The translations under genes and the position numbers were made by a program. A model generated the notes under the pieces. The model worked only from the letters and a program-made list of their open reading frames with translations. It had not been told where the DNA came from and searched no databases. Positions 31,930-43,480 of a stretch of 64,000 nucleotides of DNA are shown here, piece by piece (the first letter of the stretch is position 1; each line of letters begins with the position of its first letter). The DNA is from Nephrocerus scutellatus (lineage: Eukaryota > Arthropoda > Insecta > Diptera > Pipunculidae), in contig OX352762.1 in the NCBI GenBank assembly GCA_947095585.1, positions 117,582,930-117,646,929 of the forward strand, in the 5' to 3' direction.

Positions 31930-32191
31930 TCTACCCACGGGTAAGCTGTCAAAGCGACATGGTGAATTCATGGTGAATGCAAATAGAACGACAAACCGAA
32001 ATCAAATTTGAAAAGAATGACAAACTGAGAACGACGATTTAAGGACATTGTTTACCAAAAATTAATTTAAAAGTGAATACAATAATTAAATATTTTAATA
32101 TTGAATTAAAGGTTTCGGTTATGCGTTCTATTTGCAAAGCATTCACCAAGAAAAGCCTGTCATTTTGACAACGTACCCATGGGTATGGTTT
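31930..32191. repeat. Large imperfect palindrome built from repeat family C arms
   Basis: The left arm (31930-32008) begins TACCCACGGGTA and, reverse-complemented, contains GTTCTATTTGCA, TTCACC and GCTTACCCGTGGGTA. The right arm (32108-32191) contains GTTCTATTTGCAAAGCATTC, ACC, GTCATTTTGACA and ends TACCCATGGGTA. About 100 bp of AT-rich DNA lies between. The arms also match 6950-7050. This looks like a foldback-type arrangement, or two insertions head to head. Confidence 0.65.
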
Positions 32192-32721
32192 GAGCAAATC
32201 GAAAGAGACATAAGTCATTAAAAGTTCGGAGCTCTGTGATGTCAGGAATCCTCGACATAGTGTGGCAGTATTTTGCCCAGTTGAGACCCACATCGGAAGG
32301 GCATCCGTTTAATCGGATGATTTTACGAGGGGTTGACTATATTGTCGACCTATGGTCAAGACACGACAGTGAGAGGAATACTAAAAGATGTTCAAGACAC
32401 GACAGAGAAGAAGGGTACTGACGGCCTATGGTGAAAACACAACAGAAAGGAGTGAAGGAGTGACGGGGTTTAAAGACGGTCGTCGGGTCTGCAAAATATA
32501 CAGCTGCTGGTTTCCCAGGACGCCCAAAGTATTCTGGTTAGTTTTGCGAGGAACTTTTACCAACGTTTTCACTCGTTCGTAATTCGTCCATTTTATGTGC
32601 AGACGTTTCCATACCTAACCACTAACTTGCAAAAACCGTGTGTGAAGTTTATGATTTGCACATACATTTGAAATTAAACAAGTTAAATTGGCAAATTACA
32701 GACGTGATGTTGTGTGCCTAT

Positions 32722-32980
32722 CAAAACCTTCTCTATAGAAAGCCCAACTGTTCCGATCGTACACAGATCCATGCTTAGATTCATCCAAAACGTATTTTGT
32801 ATTAGTAATCAACTAAGAACAAAATCCATATAAAATTTTTCTGTTTCCCACTACCACATCTTAAGTTTCTCGCTCTTTGCGACTACTTATTTTTTGTACA
32901 CTGTATTCACATCCCACAAACACAGATGCGTTTTGGATGGGATTCTCTATAGAGTTGGGCTTTCTATAGAGAGGGTTTTG
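32722..32980. repeat. Inverted repeat flanking ~200 bp
   Basis: CAAAACCTTCTCTATAGAAA then GCCCAACT at 32722-32749 is the inverse of AGTTGGGCTTTCTATAGAGA then GGGTTTTG at about 32953-32980, with one mismatch. The enclosed 200 bp contain no recognised gene. The right arm abuts the tandem repeat at 32981. Confidence 0.8.
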
Positions 32981-33200
32981 GTGCCTATTGTGTTTGCATG
33001 GTTGCCGGCACTTTCCACATATGCGGTTGTGTGCCAATTGTTTTACATGGCTGCCGGAACTTTGCACATATGCGTTTGTGTGCCCATTGTTCTATATAGT
33101 AGCCAGCAACTTGCACATTTGCGGTTGTCTGCCAGTTGTTTTACATGGCTGCTGGTACTTTGCACATGTGCGGTTGTTTACAAATTGTTTTATGCTACGC
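32981..33200. repeat. ~50-bp tandem repeat, about 4.5 copies
   Basis: Units start GTGCCTATTG (32981), GTGCCAATTG (33031), GTGCCCATTG (33080), CTGCCAGTTG (33129) and TTACAAATTG (33178). Each contains TTTACATGGCTGCCGG-like and ACTTTGCACATATGCG sequence. The 49-50 bp period is not a multiple of three, so the open frames over it are by-products. Confidence 0.85.
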
Positions 33201-33678
33201 CTTGTAGTAAGCATAAGCCCAATGTGCTGAGCGGGATCGGGGACGGAGAGAAAGGATAATTATACATAGGGTTTGTAACAATGGGAACTTCGTTACAACC
33301 TTAAAATACTGGGTTTTGTGTGGCAATTAAGGTCTTAAGAAGATGTGGAGAGGTCTTAAGAGAGAAATTGGAATCTTTGATGCATGCATTTTGAATGATT
33401 GTATATTATTTTGCCCAATGCTAAAGGTTATTATTTATGAGGATCGGTATGTCGTTGTACTTACCACGGGAGAGGTTCGGAGTAGTGTAGTGACGAAGGC
33501 ATACGCTACGACTCCACTAGACTACTCAAGCAAAAGGCAAGTGTTGTACTTGCTGGAATAACTTTTGTAGAGTTATGCTAGCACAGTAGGCGATTTAGAC
33601 GGATAGTCCGGACATAATGGCAGAAATGGCGAACGCTACGACTCTATTAACCCAGGAAAATATTAAAAGTCAAAAAGT

Positions 33679-33850
33679 AGGATCAAGATATCCGAAGTTT
33701 AGCGTGAACTTGTTGGAGACTAAGTTTCGAATGCGGGAGACACTGCTGCGGTATATTACTGTTACTGTAGTCAGTATCAAGCAATTTTTTCGTGCAATAT
33801 CATGTTATACTTTCAAAGACCGATTGGGAATTACGTTGGTGGCTTTTCAA
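33679..33850 (+). repeat. Repeat family H, plus-orientation copy
   Basis: Contains GTAGGATCAAGA, ATCCGAAGTTTAGC, then CAATATCATG and CTTTCAAAGACCGATTGGGA followed by ATTACGT. The reverse complement of 38815-38935 has the same blocks with a shorter centre. A frame of 89 codons crosses it without a known motif. Confidence 0.6.
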
Positions 33851-33899
33851 AAAAAGAATATTTTAGGCCATCGTTGTTGTTTCTGATCCAACACTCGTA

Positions 33900-34585
33900 C
33901 CAAAAACTATTGAAGAAGTGGTCATATTGTCTCTCATATAGTCACGTTGTTTTTCGCTTGGAAATTATTTTCTGGTAGGCCAACAATAACTGTTTTTATT
34001 ATAAGAAAAAAAGTTATAAAAAATTGCGCAACCCAAATGTTTAATTCGATGACTAAGACTAAAGGAAAATGCTTCCTCTTCCAGTTAACCTTGGAGCGTT
34101 TACACAAAACAAGTAAATCTTTTTTTAATCACAACAATCAACAATCAAAGTATCTCAATTTTTTCAGGCACTGTCAAAATAACGGAAATATATGAAAGCA
34201 TAAGAGAAGAAAATAGAGCCTCAAATAGAGAAGAAATTTTGTTAATTTTTCTGCCGCCTACGCCATGCTACTCAGTGTCATGATAACTACCCACTTTATC
34301 TTCCGAAATTCCTCGTGTTGTTGAAAAGTTTTTTTTTTAAAAGAATTCTTTATAAATAGCCGGCGTTCATATTACTCACCTTTGAATTTTTCCCGCTTTT
34401 CCGCTGATTGCGCATTTTCCAATGAAGCTTTCCGGGAATGCGCTGATCCTAAAAAGAAGAGAAGAACATTTAGCAAAGTTATCCTTATGTTTGTTTTCTT
34501 AGAATTTCTGATAAATTTATTTTATAGCTAAGATGAAGCTGATGTCTCAAAAGAATACCCCAAAATAGACGCCCACACAGATATA
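33900..34585. other. No gene recognised; AT-rich
   Basis: Short frames only. No repeat partner in the window was noticed. Confidence 0.45.
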
Positions 34586-35125
34586 CAAACGATGAAGGCA
34601 TACCCAGAATTGAACTGTTCAATGCATGTAAAACTATACGTGACAACAAGGCTACTAGATCCGGCATACTTAATAGATGTCGGTGGGGTACAAAGGAATA
34701 TTGTACGGTGGACATAAAAAGCGCCTTCAAATCTGCAAACTGTTCATCTATAAGAAGGTCACACACCGTACTTTATGCGAAAGATTGTACTTGTGCAACA
34801 GAAGGTAGAGATATGAAACCAACGAGACAACATAGTTCTTTAATGCGTCTGCAGGAGTGCCACAAGGGTCGGTACCAGGCCCGCTATTATGGAACAGAGT
34901 GCTAACTTTACCACCGGCAGTAAAAATATTCAGATTTGCTGACGATATCGCCGTTGTCACCGTGGCAAAAATCAAACACAAGATAGAGTCACTCACGAAT
35001 GAAACAGTCGTTAAGAACTAGCTAGTATCCACCGGTCTAGAATTACCCGACCACCATAACGGAATCAGTCTTAATTACCAGCCAGAGAAAGGTGGAATAC
35101 ATAAACATACGGGTTGGTAACCAGA

Positions 35126-35147
35126 CTAACCTAACCTAACCTAACCC
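35126..35147. repeat. CTAAC pentamer tract inside the R1-like RT
   Basis: CTAACCTAACCTAACCTAACCC lies within the RT coding region, between RVGNQ and a following IKYL block. Three to four pentamer steps. It resembles insect TTAGG telomere repeat but is embedded in coding homology, so a small internal expansion is the simplest reading. Confidence 0.8.
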
Positions 35148-35495
35148 AACTATCAGATCAGGATTCTATCAAATACCTGTGAGTAAACTGACAATAGGCT
35201 AAGATTTGAAATACGTGTGGAGTACTCGAGCAAATAAGCGGCAGAGACGGGCAGCACTATCTTGGATACCGATTGCAAAACATCAAGGGGCCGGAATATT
35301 TAAGAAGGATTCCTTTTTTTTTAAGAGTAGTCAGCTCTATACTCTTATAAGTGGTTCCAGTATTGAGGAAGGCATTAACGTTAAGGAAAGTATCGAAAGA
35401 GGAAACTATTGTCTACATAGAGATTTAGTGGGCAAAGACGGTTTTAAAACGATCTCGGATGAAGCAGTTCTTGTTATAGCAGGAATGCTTTCAGT

Positions 35496-35502
35496 AGATA
35501 TA
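35496..35502. repeat. Target-site duplication AGATATA, left of the nested element
   Basis: Matches 36768-36774. Removing the insertion and one copy restores the R1-like reading SVDIFADKM, which supports this boundary. Confidence 0.75.
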
Positions 35503-36767
35503 GGTAGGTAGGTAGGTAGGTAGGCATAGGTAGGTAGGTAGCTATAGGTAGAGTGGTGGTCCGCACCGCCTTAGCGAGGGCCTCAAATAGCGCTAGCGTT
35601 TTGTAACCACAGACCTCGGGAGACCCTATGCCGTGATAGGTATCTGGAAATGGTTAAAAGCATTCAGGTACGAGACCAGATCGGTGATCCGGCACTTCGA
35701 AAGCTCCATCAGGTCGGAAAAGAAAGGTTTCCCCGATTTGTGGAGTCGGAAGCCCGTCAGGGCTGGACATTTGCAGAGATAACGAATGAGAGTTGCTTTC
35801 TCAATAACGTCCCTACAACTTCTGCAAGACATATTACGGCTGCGTGTTTAGTTTGGCTGCGTGGCTGCCCACCGGCTAATGGCCAGTGATTATAGCAATG
35901 GCTCTGGAAATATCTTTTCGTGATATGGAAATCTGCTCGGTAGATTTATTATTATTATTATTTATTATTATTGTTAAGTCATTCCACCTTAATGGAGCCT
36001 TGGTTGTATGGAGGGTGAGAACACGTTCCCTGACGGAGCTTCATTGACAGCAGTCTCTGTTCATGGCCAGTGAATATAGCAACAACTCTGAAAATATCTT
36101 TTAGTGATCTGGAGATCAGCTCGGTACATTTATTTTTATTTTAGGAACGAAGACCACATCGCCCTCGATGTAGTGCAGTTGGTTAAGTCATTCCACCTTA
36201 ATTGAGCCTTGGTGGTATGGAAGGTGAGAACAGGTTCCCTGACGGAGCTCAACATTGGACATCCGACTACAAGAAGAGAGTCCGCTGTCCAATGTTTCAC
36301 CCTTCTTCACAAGTACGTCCGCCTTCTCATAGCCGTCAATGTCGCTGTGCCCCGGTACTCACACTACGGTTAGGTCTATGCTTTGGCTTGCCGATTCAGC
36401 TTGGCACTGGCTGACATGTTTTGAGTTATTGGTAGTCGCAATATTGGCTTTAATTGAAGATTAGCTATTCTACGCACATGCCAACACTACCAGTTATAGT
36501 GGTACTCTTGGCAAGTGCCCTCTCTAATAGCTAGAATCTCCGCCTACAAGGTGCTAGCCGAGCCGAGCAGCTTGTAGGATCTTGAAAGATTAAGTTTTTC
36601 TGAGAAGACTCCAGTGCGGACTCAATTTCTCATCATCGTCGGTGAATAGAGTAACGTCAAAGAGCCTCAAAACTACACCGACCTTCCAACTTTTAGTTGG
36701 AAACCCTACGGCAATTCTGAGACTGAAGTTCAATTTAGGAGTGCAGTAGTCAGTTTAGGATGGTAGC
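35503..36767 (-). mobile_element. LOA/I-like element, 5'-truncated, nested in the R1-like element
   Basis: Minus-strand order: LFTDDDEKLSP (36640), GVFSEKLNLSRSYKLLGSAS then EILAI (36610-36530) as RNase H with a stop in the middle, VPGHSDIDGYEKADVLVKKG-like (36350-36290) as its C-terminal block, then CRSCRD and LCKCPAL with an ELSxxRITDLVSYL-like end (35830-35650). The 3' end is a CCTA-repeat tail (35503-35545 on the plus strand as GGTAGGTA). AGATATA flanks both sides (35496-35502 and 36768-36774). An internal direct duplication of about 184 bp (35881 and 36065) interrupts it. 1,265 bp. Confidence 0.82.
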
Positions 36768-37149
36768 AGATATATTCGCAGATAAAATGCTAAGGATCTA
36801 CAACAGAAGAGGAGCGTCAAGCCAACAAAAGGGACGCGTAATCAAAATGGTCACGGACGACGAGAAGACCAATTCATTGGCTAAATGGCTAGCTCTTTGA
36901 GACCATACTACAAGTTGACCCCGACCATCGAAGCGTGGATAAAGCGAGTTTTCGGTGAATGTAATTACCAGCTTACACAATTTTTGTCTGGCATGGTGAC
37001 TATCGTAAATGCCTCTTCCGTTTTGGATAAGATAGGTCACCCTTCTGCCTAGATTGTCCGGACCAACAAGAAGATACGGACAACGCAGTATTCCATTGAA
37101 AATGCTTCAGAGAATGGCAAAGCAACCTGCCTAGTTCCACAGTTACTTT

Positions 37150-38365
37150 GAGAAGAAATTATGATGGTCCGCCCCTGTTCTTAGGCAAAAGCTTTGTCAG
37201 CCTCGAGCTTTGTCAGCCTCGTTCGACGCTCAAACCACAATCAGGGCGGTTTCCCCCTTTTGACCTTCAACTGTTCCCCGCTCAGAGGCGGAACAGACGG
37301 AAACACAAAACGTTCAAAACAGGTCCTACACCGCATCGACTCACTCCATTCATACAATCCATCCAACGAAATCCTTCAACTGTTCAATTGATGATGATAA
37401 TTGGATGAAGGTATGCTCCGGTCAGTCTGCTCCCTCTGCTGCAATTTGAGTAAAATGCGGGGATAAAGATACAATAAAGAAGCAGGTCCCTATATGGATT
37501 GCAGTGGAGGAACAAAAAAAAAATACAAAGAAGACACAAAAGGACGTAAGTCGAATAATTACGACCGTCCCTGCTCATGATGATGGTCATAGCTTGTTGC
37601 TGCATTGCTCTACAACAAGTTCATTGATACCAGAAAGTAAACACATCTAAACGGGTTCCACTCGACTGGTTCATATGTGTTCCCATCAGGAGCGCATGTT
37701 GTCTTCTTGTGCTATAGAAGAGCGGCGGAATTCTGTCGCTGTCCTTCAGTCTGACAGGAAGACTGTATAAGGAAAGTTCTCGTATTTCCGATTTATGCAG
37801 CAGCCTGATGTGGTGTGGTATTTGGCATCGATTCTGAAGATGTTTTTGCGTCCATTCTGATGTACTTATGTCTATGTAGGTATGCATTGATGATCTGATG
37901 ATTTTTCTGAATGGCAAGAAGGTAACAATGGTAGTTAGGTTGGTTGGCATTGTCCAGCAGCAAGGCTAACAAGGAATTCATTAATGACGTATGGATTTTT
38001 TTGCGAATTTACTTGAGGGCAGTTGAAAGGATAGTGGAGTAGAATGTAGTCGTTGGTTGTGGAAAGTAAGATGGAAGTCGCATATGGAGAACATTCTTGC
38101 ATCTGCGCGTTTGCGCTTTTTTTTTGATTTTTTGGTAGCGGGAGCTGCAGGTGCGCATTCACTCGTTTGAAAAGGAACTTCCGGTTTTTGTTGGTAGCAA
38201 TTAGTGGAAGATTTGGTTTATACATTTGATGGCAAAATTTTGAAATATAAATGCAAGAAAATAGTGGAAAGATTTATGTTTCATTTTGGATACGGAAATG
38301 CCACCAGGTGATATCCACTTACAAAATACAATTTGGATGTGATCGAGTCCCAGGGACGAGGTGCT
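37150..38365. other. Unresolved; possible decayed non-LTR C-terminus on the minus strand
   Basis: A minus-strand frame (37935-38225) gives QECSPYATS and DYILLHYPFNCPQVNSQ, which faintly resembles the Cys/His tail of non-LTR elements, and a second (37621-37950) shows no motif. The evidence is too weak to name a family. The rest of the interval has nothing recognised. Confidence 0.25.
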
Positions 38366-38369
38366 CCCA

Positions 38370-38455
38370 TTTTATTCAAACTTGGCACAGATATATATCT
38401 CCGATGATAAGACTTTTGGAAGTGATCCGGGGCCAAGGCCGAGGGGTCGTGGTGT
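38370..38455. repeat. Repeat family G, single copy
   Basis: CAAACTTGGCACA, TATATCTCCGATGA, AAGACTTTTGGAAGTGATC, GGGCCAAG and CCGAGGGGT correspond in order to the tandem units at 45870-46290. Confidence 0.6.
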
Positions 38456-38814
38456 TTTGAAGGTCTTTTGTTGGTCTGGTTTATTTTTTTGTTTTTTTTT
38501 TGTTGGTCTTTTGACGGTTTTTGGGCCTTTTTTGAGGTTCTCTTGGGTTCTTATGGGTGTTGTAACGAAGTATTTGCCATATCCAAATTCCTTCATCTCA
38601 AATCGTACAGCAAATATAAACAATTTGCGTTACCACTTGCACATAGCACGAGCTTGAGTTCGAGCCGTCCCACCCAAGGAAATAGTTTTTTGTAAAAAAA
38701 AAACCAAAACATGACTCCCCGTGCAATATCAGTGCGGTTAGATTGGGAATTAAAAACTGATAAAGATAATACTAATCAAGCAACAATAATGAGAGCATAA
38801 TATATTTTTTTTTT

Positions 38815-38935
38815 AAAAACCATCGACGTAATTCCCAATCGGTCTTTGAAAGCTTACCCTGATATTGCATGAAAATTACTTTCAAGCTGAACTTCGGATC
38901 TCTTGATCCTACTTTTTCACTTTAAGTTGTTAAAT
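38815..38935 (-). repeat. Repeat family H, minus-orientation copy
   Basis: Inverse of 33679-33850: the reverse complement has AAAGACCGATTGGGAATTAC and, at the other end, GTAGGATCAAGA. The centre is shorter than in the partner. Confidence 0.65.
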
Positions 38936-38964
38936 ATTGGAATCTCTACACAAACAAGATTTAT

Positions 38965-39130
38965 TGTGTAGGAGCTGTTCACGGGAGCTTCACTACCCGT
39001 ATAGCCTCTTCCTCTGACCATCGTGGTAGCTGATATTATTATTACCTATAGCCTATAATCCAGAAATTACTTCACAACACAGTTTGTGTGAAATGAAATA
39101 ACTAAACAAAGAATTACGCAAATCCATCGT
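38965..39130. repeat. Repeat family E, copy
   Basis: GGAGCTGTTCACGGGAGCTT, CACTACCCGTATAGCC and TATAGCCTATAATCC followed by ATTACTTCACAACACAGTTT and ATGAAATAACT matches 60208-60340, and more distantly 16238-16940. Confidence 0.6.
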
Positions 39131-39159
39131 TCGTTCAGTGATGGTCACGAGTTCATACA

Positions 39160-40790
39160 AAAATGGATGGTAAAAAGGCACTTTCCGGGCAACAGTACGT
39201 CCTGCGTTCTCAACACTGGTCTTGCACAGTAAAGACAGAATGGCTCGTACGCGTGAATGTATTTGTGGAGATATTCACGAAAACATCCATGCCCCGACAA
39301 GAACTGTGTCAGGTGGTACTTTACCTCTGCATGTTTTCTTGCTTACCACACTTGGATGTCTGGGATCAGCGTATGCGTCCATCGGCCTTTTGTAGATGCG
39401 TCCCATCTACGCTGCCACTCTATTCGCTACGTTTTCTCTTGTACGCTGACCTCCACTGATTTGTTGGTTCGTGAGGTCTCTCGCTGCCGCTGCTTCTATT
39501 ACCATGACGTCAACTGGCATCCTACCTGCTGCATCGGTGCACACAGCATATTCTGATCGACGGCAGTCTGTACGCTGCTGTAACTCCTTTCATGTCAGGC
39601 ACCGCATACATTAATATCGAGGTATTGACCCTTGCCAGAAGTTTTCTTATCGGCTGCTTAGGCCCACCAGTATTGGGTAATATCCTCGCAAGAGCTATCC
39701 CTACACGCGATGCCTTCTCACTGGCATATTCAGACGTTCCTTGAAATTGAGCCTGTGATCCAGTAGGACTACGAGACATTTTATATGTGGGCTCAATGTG
39801 ATGCTATGTCCGCCGACTCGGATTGTCACTCTTTCCACCTTTTTCCTGCTACTTATCAGTACAGTTTCGCTTTTGTGAACCGCTAGTACTAACCCGGCTT
39901 TATGCAGCCAAACTCTGACATCCCGGATCATTTTATCACATTCCACGAGTTTTTTAGCAACAACCACTATAGCTATGGCATCCGCGTATCTGACGATTTC
40001 TACTCCAGCAGGTCGTCTAATTGTTAGAATGCCGTCGTATATCATATTCCATATAGTAGCGGTCCAAGTACAAAGCCCTGTGGTACTCCTCCGGTGACTT
40101 TGTATTGCCTGGGGCCCTCTTCGGTGTCATACAACAAGGTTCTGTCACGAAAGTAGCTCGCAATGATTCTTACCAGATAGTCTGGTATCTGCAGTTTGGT
40201 TAAGGAAACCAGCGTTTTGTCCCAATTTTCGGAGTTGAATGCATTTTTGACATCGAGTTTAAACACTGCGCAGTATTTCATATCCCCGCCTTTCCATTTC
40301 GTTCCTGCAATTGCATTGTGCTCGGAATCTTGATAGAACGCGCGGCCCTTCTGTGTATCTTTTCAAGGAGGCGCATATGATTCTTTCTAGCACCATTCCC
40401 GGTGAGTCCAGCATACACAAAGGTCGGTGCGATGACGGTTCCTCTGGTGGCTTGTCACCTTTCGGAATGAGCACTAATCGCTGATGCTTCCATCTTTGCG
40501 GAAATATTCCATCGTTAATGCACGTTGTGTACACCCTACTAAATATTTCAGGCCTGCTTATCAGAGCAGTATTCATGACCGAGTTAGGAATACCATCCAG
40601 ACCTGGGGCCTTTTGTGTCTTTATTCTGGTGGCTGCGTCTAGAATCTCTTCTTCAGTAACCGGGGGGATATTTTCTTCGTTGAGCTGTGCCTCATAAGAA
40701 TTTAGCGGTTCATTCTGTGGAAAGAGTGCTGTCACTATCATTAGCATATCTGGTGCTGTTCCAGAACTACCTTTGATCATTTACAGGTGT
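39160..40790 (-). pseudogene. R1-like retrotransposon remnant, minus strand
   Basis: From 40780 down: ATRIKTQKAPGLDGIPN, VYTTCINDGIFPQRWKHQRL, VLIPKGDKPPEEPSSHRPLC, then AVFKLDVKNAFNSENWDK, YKVTGGVPQGFVLGPLLYG (40110), VRYADAIAIVVVAKK (39990-39950), GLVLAVHKSETVLISSRK (39890-39840) and a tail block YHLTQFLSGHGCFREYLH (about 39320-39260) then FCLYCARPV. These are R1-clade motifs in the right order. The catalytic FADD box reads YADA, so the second Asp is lost, and at least four frameshifts occur. The 5' part (endonuclease) is absent. Confidence 0.85.
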
Positions 40791-40799
40791 AGGACAAGA

Positions 40800-43480
40800 T
40801 ATTTGCCAAGTAGTGTTCGGTTTTCCTGCGACCGACGAAATATCGATAAATTTGGATCTTCGACCACATTTCCATTTACTATTTACAGCAGCAATATTCT
40901 CTTCAGTGCGCACATTCATTCGGCGTGTTGGAGTTATTGCATCATTTAGAGAGATCCACAGCTCGACTGATAACTTGGTTATATGGACGATCATCTACGC
41001 ATTAGACAATTCGGTAGAGTTATTCAAGCGTGAGTCTATTCAAGATGATTTGCCAGACTATACTGATAATAAATGTCAAACAGTGAGCGCAGTATGACAG
41101 CTCGTTTGACAGTTAACCCTCCAGTAAGTTCTATCCACACCCTTTAAAAAGTTGGCTAAAATCTTTATGGTTAGCTATTCTTGTACTTTTTCCTCTACTA
41201 ATTGCAATTAAAATTAAAAAGAAGTTAATATAAAAAGCATATAAAAAATGAAAAGGTAATCCAGCAAGAAATATGCGTTCTGAACAGTATTCTCCGCGGC
41301 TCAATTCAGGTATTTAAAAGTCGTATTAAACTAGGGAGGCACTATACACTCCTGCATGCATTTCGGATGCATCCTACCACCGTTTGTTGGCAGAACGAAC
41401 CAAAAAACACGATGATAGCGTAAAAACTCGCTTAACTCCTTGACTCTCCCGCTAGCGCTTTAAACGAACCGAAACGATCACCAACAACACCTAGAAATTA
41501 GCGTAAGGCAACGTCAGCGTGAAGATCTAGTCTTGTGTGATGCGATCAATGATCATGGTTCATGGTGCAATGCAAACAAAGCGCAACCAAAGTCAGTGGA
41601 CAGAAAAATGAGAGAAGAGACTTTGGTCTGGTGCTGGCGTGCTGGTCGTCTGCATCTGCAGTGGTGGAGCGACGACAACGAACGGTAGTAGTGCAATCTT
41701 TAAATTCAGAAATAAAACGCTTGGAAGAAGGGGCAGCCTGGCAAGTACACATCAAGCGATTAAGCAACAACATCATACAGAGTACTGTGATCAAACGGAC
41801 AACCCGATCTGGCCAAGGAATAAAAGAGACAAAAAATGCTATTGGTCCCACCGTCCCGCCGCTGGAACTGAAACAAACGCACCAATGCTTTAAAGACACA
41901 GAACGAGTTCTTCCTTCTTCGTTGTTCGCTTAATAAAAAGAAAATATGGCGGCAGCAACTGGACCATAGTCTACCACTGCAGAGTCTGATCAAACCATCC
42001 ATTAGAGCACGATGGAGTCGGAGGTGGAGTGGCAACAGAAACGGAATCTACATGCAAGAGAATGGCGAGCACAAACCAGATCGTCATCATGATCATCTTG
42101 ATCGTCGTCATCGTCGCCGTCATATGTCGTGCATATGCGGGTACGGTCTGCGTGAATGGAACTGAAGCCGTTCCGTCCAAAGATAGCGAGGGAACTCCTC
42201 AGCTTGTTATTATTTTTCTTCTTTTCATTTCCCCACATTCGTGGTGACGGTGAGTGAATGACGCTGGCGACGATGATGATGATGATGATGACGAGCGGGA
42301 TTTCACGGTATGCAACAACGCATCATGGCTTGCTTGAGTTTTGCAGTGGTTCTTGCCTGAAACAGCAAGTCCAACGACTCTTCCGTCGCGATGCCACCAC
42401 ATGTCATCATGCACTTAAAGCCAAGTAACTCGTCGCTTGAAAGGATTCCCCGTTTGCTCTTCCCCCTTCTGAATTCACCAGCATGAAAACACTTTCGGCA
42501 CCGTCGTCAGTCATTCAGTCACTATACAGCCGACTCAAGAGGCTTTATTGGCCAAGTGAAGCAACTGGTTTCATGGATGGTACATGTGCTGTGTGGCGTG
42601 TGCATCATGTGCGTGTTCCTCTGATTGAGATTTAGTTTTGTCGTATACGCTTCCTCCAATTTGTGGAGCTTATACGTGGATCGTGAAGCATCGAATGTGC
42701 ACCGAGTATACACTAGAGAGGGATGGACCAAAGGAAAGTGGCAGACGGAACAGCAGGTGGTATTGATATACCGACGGAAAAGCATAATCCGATCTTTTGT
42801 CTTCTGACTATGTTGCACATGAGTCCGAAGGCTAAGCTGCCTCGGCCGGGACACACAGTGCAATTATTAGTCCTCTCCCGCTTTTGTGATTTCCTTTTTG
42901 TCCGTTTTTGCTTTGCAAAAATGCAAAAAACCAAAACCTTAACCATAAATGGAAAACAACAGATCGTTCGCGTTGCAAAGGGGGAAAATTATTCGCATAG
43001 CAGTCACACGGTTAACTCACACACAGACACACTCTCAGACAATAGTCAACAGGAAATAATAAATTTGTAGTTGGCAGCTTGCATTTTAGTTTTGTACTTT
43101 TTGTCCTGATCGTATACAGCAGCAAGTTTTTTTCCTTCTTCGTTCATCGGCAATCGAGTTTTCCTTTCTTGGATGGATGTTGATCAATTCTCGGATTGAA
43201 CGGAGGATGGTCGTCGATACTATAGTTTTTAATCAGTCGATGGAAGGTAATTCTTACGCACATTTCCATGTGGGAAGATGGGAAACGAATAGCTTCACTT
43301 CTTTCCTTTTTGTGTTGTGTTCGTTCTCTGTTATTATATGTAGTCATCATGTAAGTTTCGTTAGCCAGATCTGCAACTCAGTTTGCCATGAAGACTAAGA
43401 TAGTAAAGCGTAAAGTCTAAACACTGAATTGTCTTAAAAGCCCAATAGTAACCATTTAATTTACAAAAATCCTTAACAAT
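40800..43480. other. No gene confirmed; host-like DNA
   Basis: Includes an ATG frame at 42062-42247 that gives a hydrophobic start (IVIMIILIVVIVAVICRAYA) like a signal peptide, followed by 35 residues and a stop just before a GTGAGT. The GAT/ATC-repeat origin of the hydrophobic run (ATGATCATCTTGATCGTCGT-type sequence) makes it doubtful. Frames at 40813-41097 and 41562-41933 have no recognised motif. Confidence 0.35.

Larger units (their letters stand above)
34590..37150 (+). pseudogene. R1-like retrotransposon remnant, split by a nested insertion
   Basis: Plus-strand RT pieces in order: AxKTIRDNKATRSG (34625-34665), TVDIKSAFKSANC (34705-34745), GVPQGSVPGPLLW (34855-34895), FRFADDIAVVTVAK (34930-34970, catalytic Asp pair kept), VEYINIRVGNQ (35090-35125), IKYL (35170), then ISDEAVLVIAGMLSVDI ending at 35502. 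The frame resumes at 36768 with DIFADKMLRIYNRRG, then WIKRVFGECNYQLTQFLSG and a Cys/His motif (SPFCLDCPDQQED) to about 37150. The intervening 35503-36767 is a minus-strand element with a 7-bp duplication at both ends. Frameshifts and stops show it is dead. The SDEA..IAGM and YxLTQFLSGHG blocks are characteristic of R1-clade elements. Confidence 0.82.

Noticed and set aside
35126..35147. Telomere repeat array
   Set aside because: Only a few pentamers, inside RT coding homology; not a chromosome end.
37621..38225. Minus-strand frames resembling a LINE C-terminus
   Set aside because: Only a faint Cys/His and ILLHYPF resemblance; not enough to name an element.
42062..42247. Short ORF with signal-peptide-like start
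   Set aside because: The hydrophobic run comes from an ATC/GTC simple repeat, the frame stops before the nearby GTGAGT, and the opposite strand also gives a hydrophobic start.
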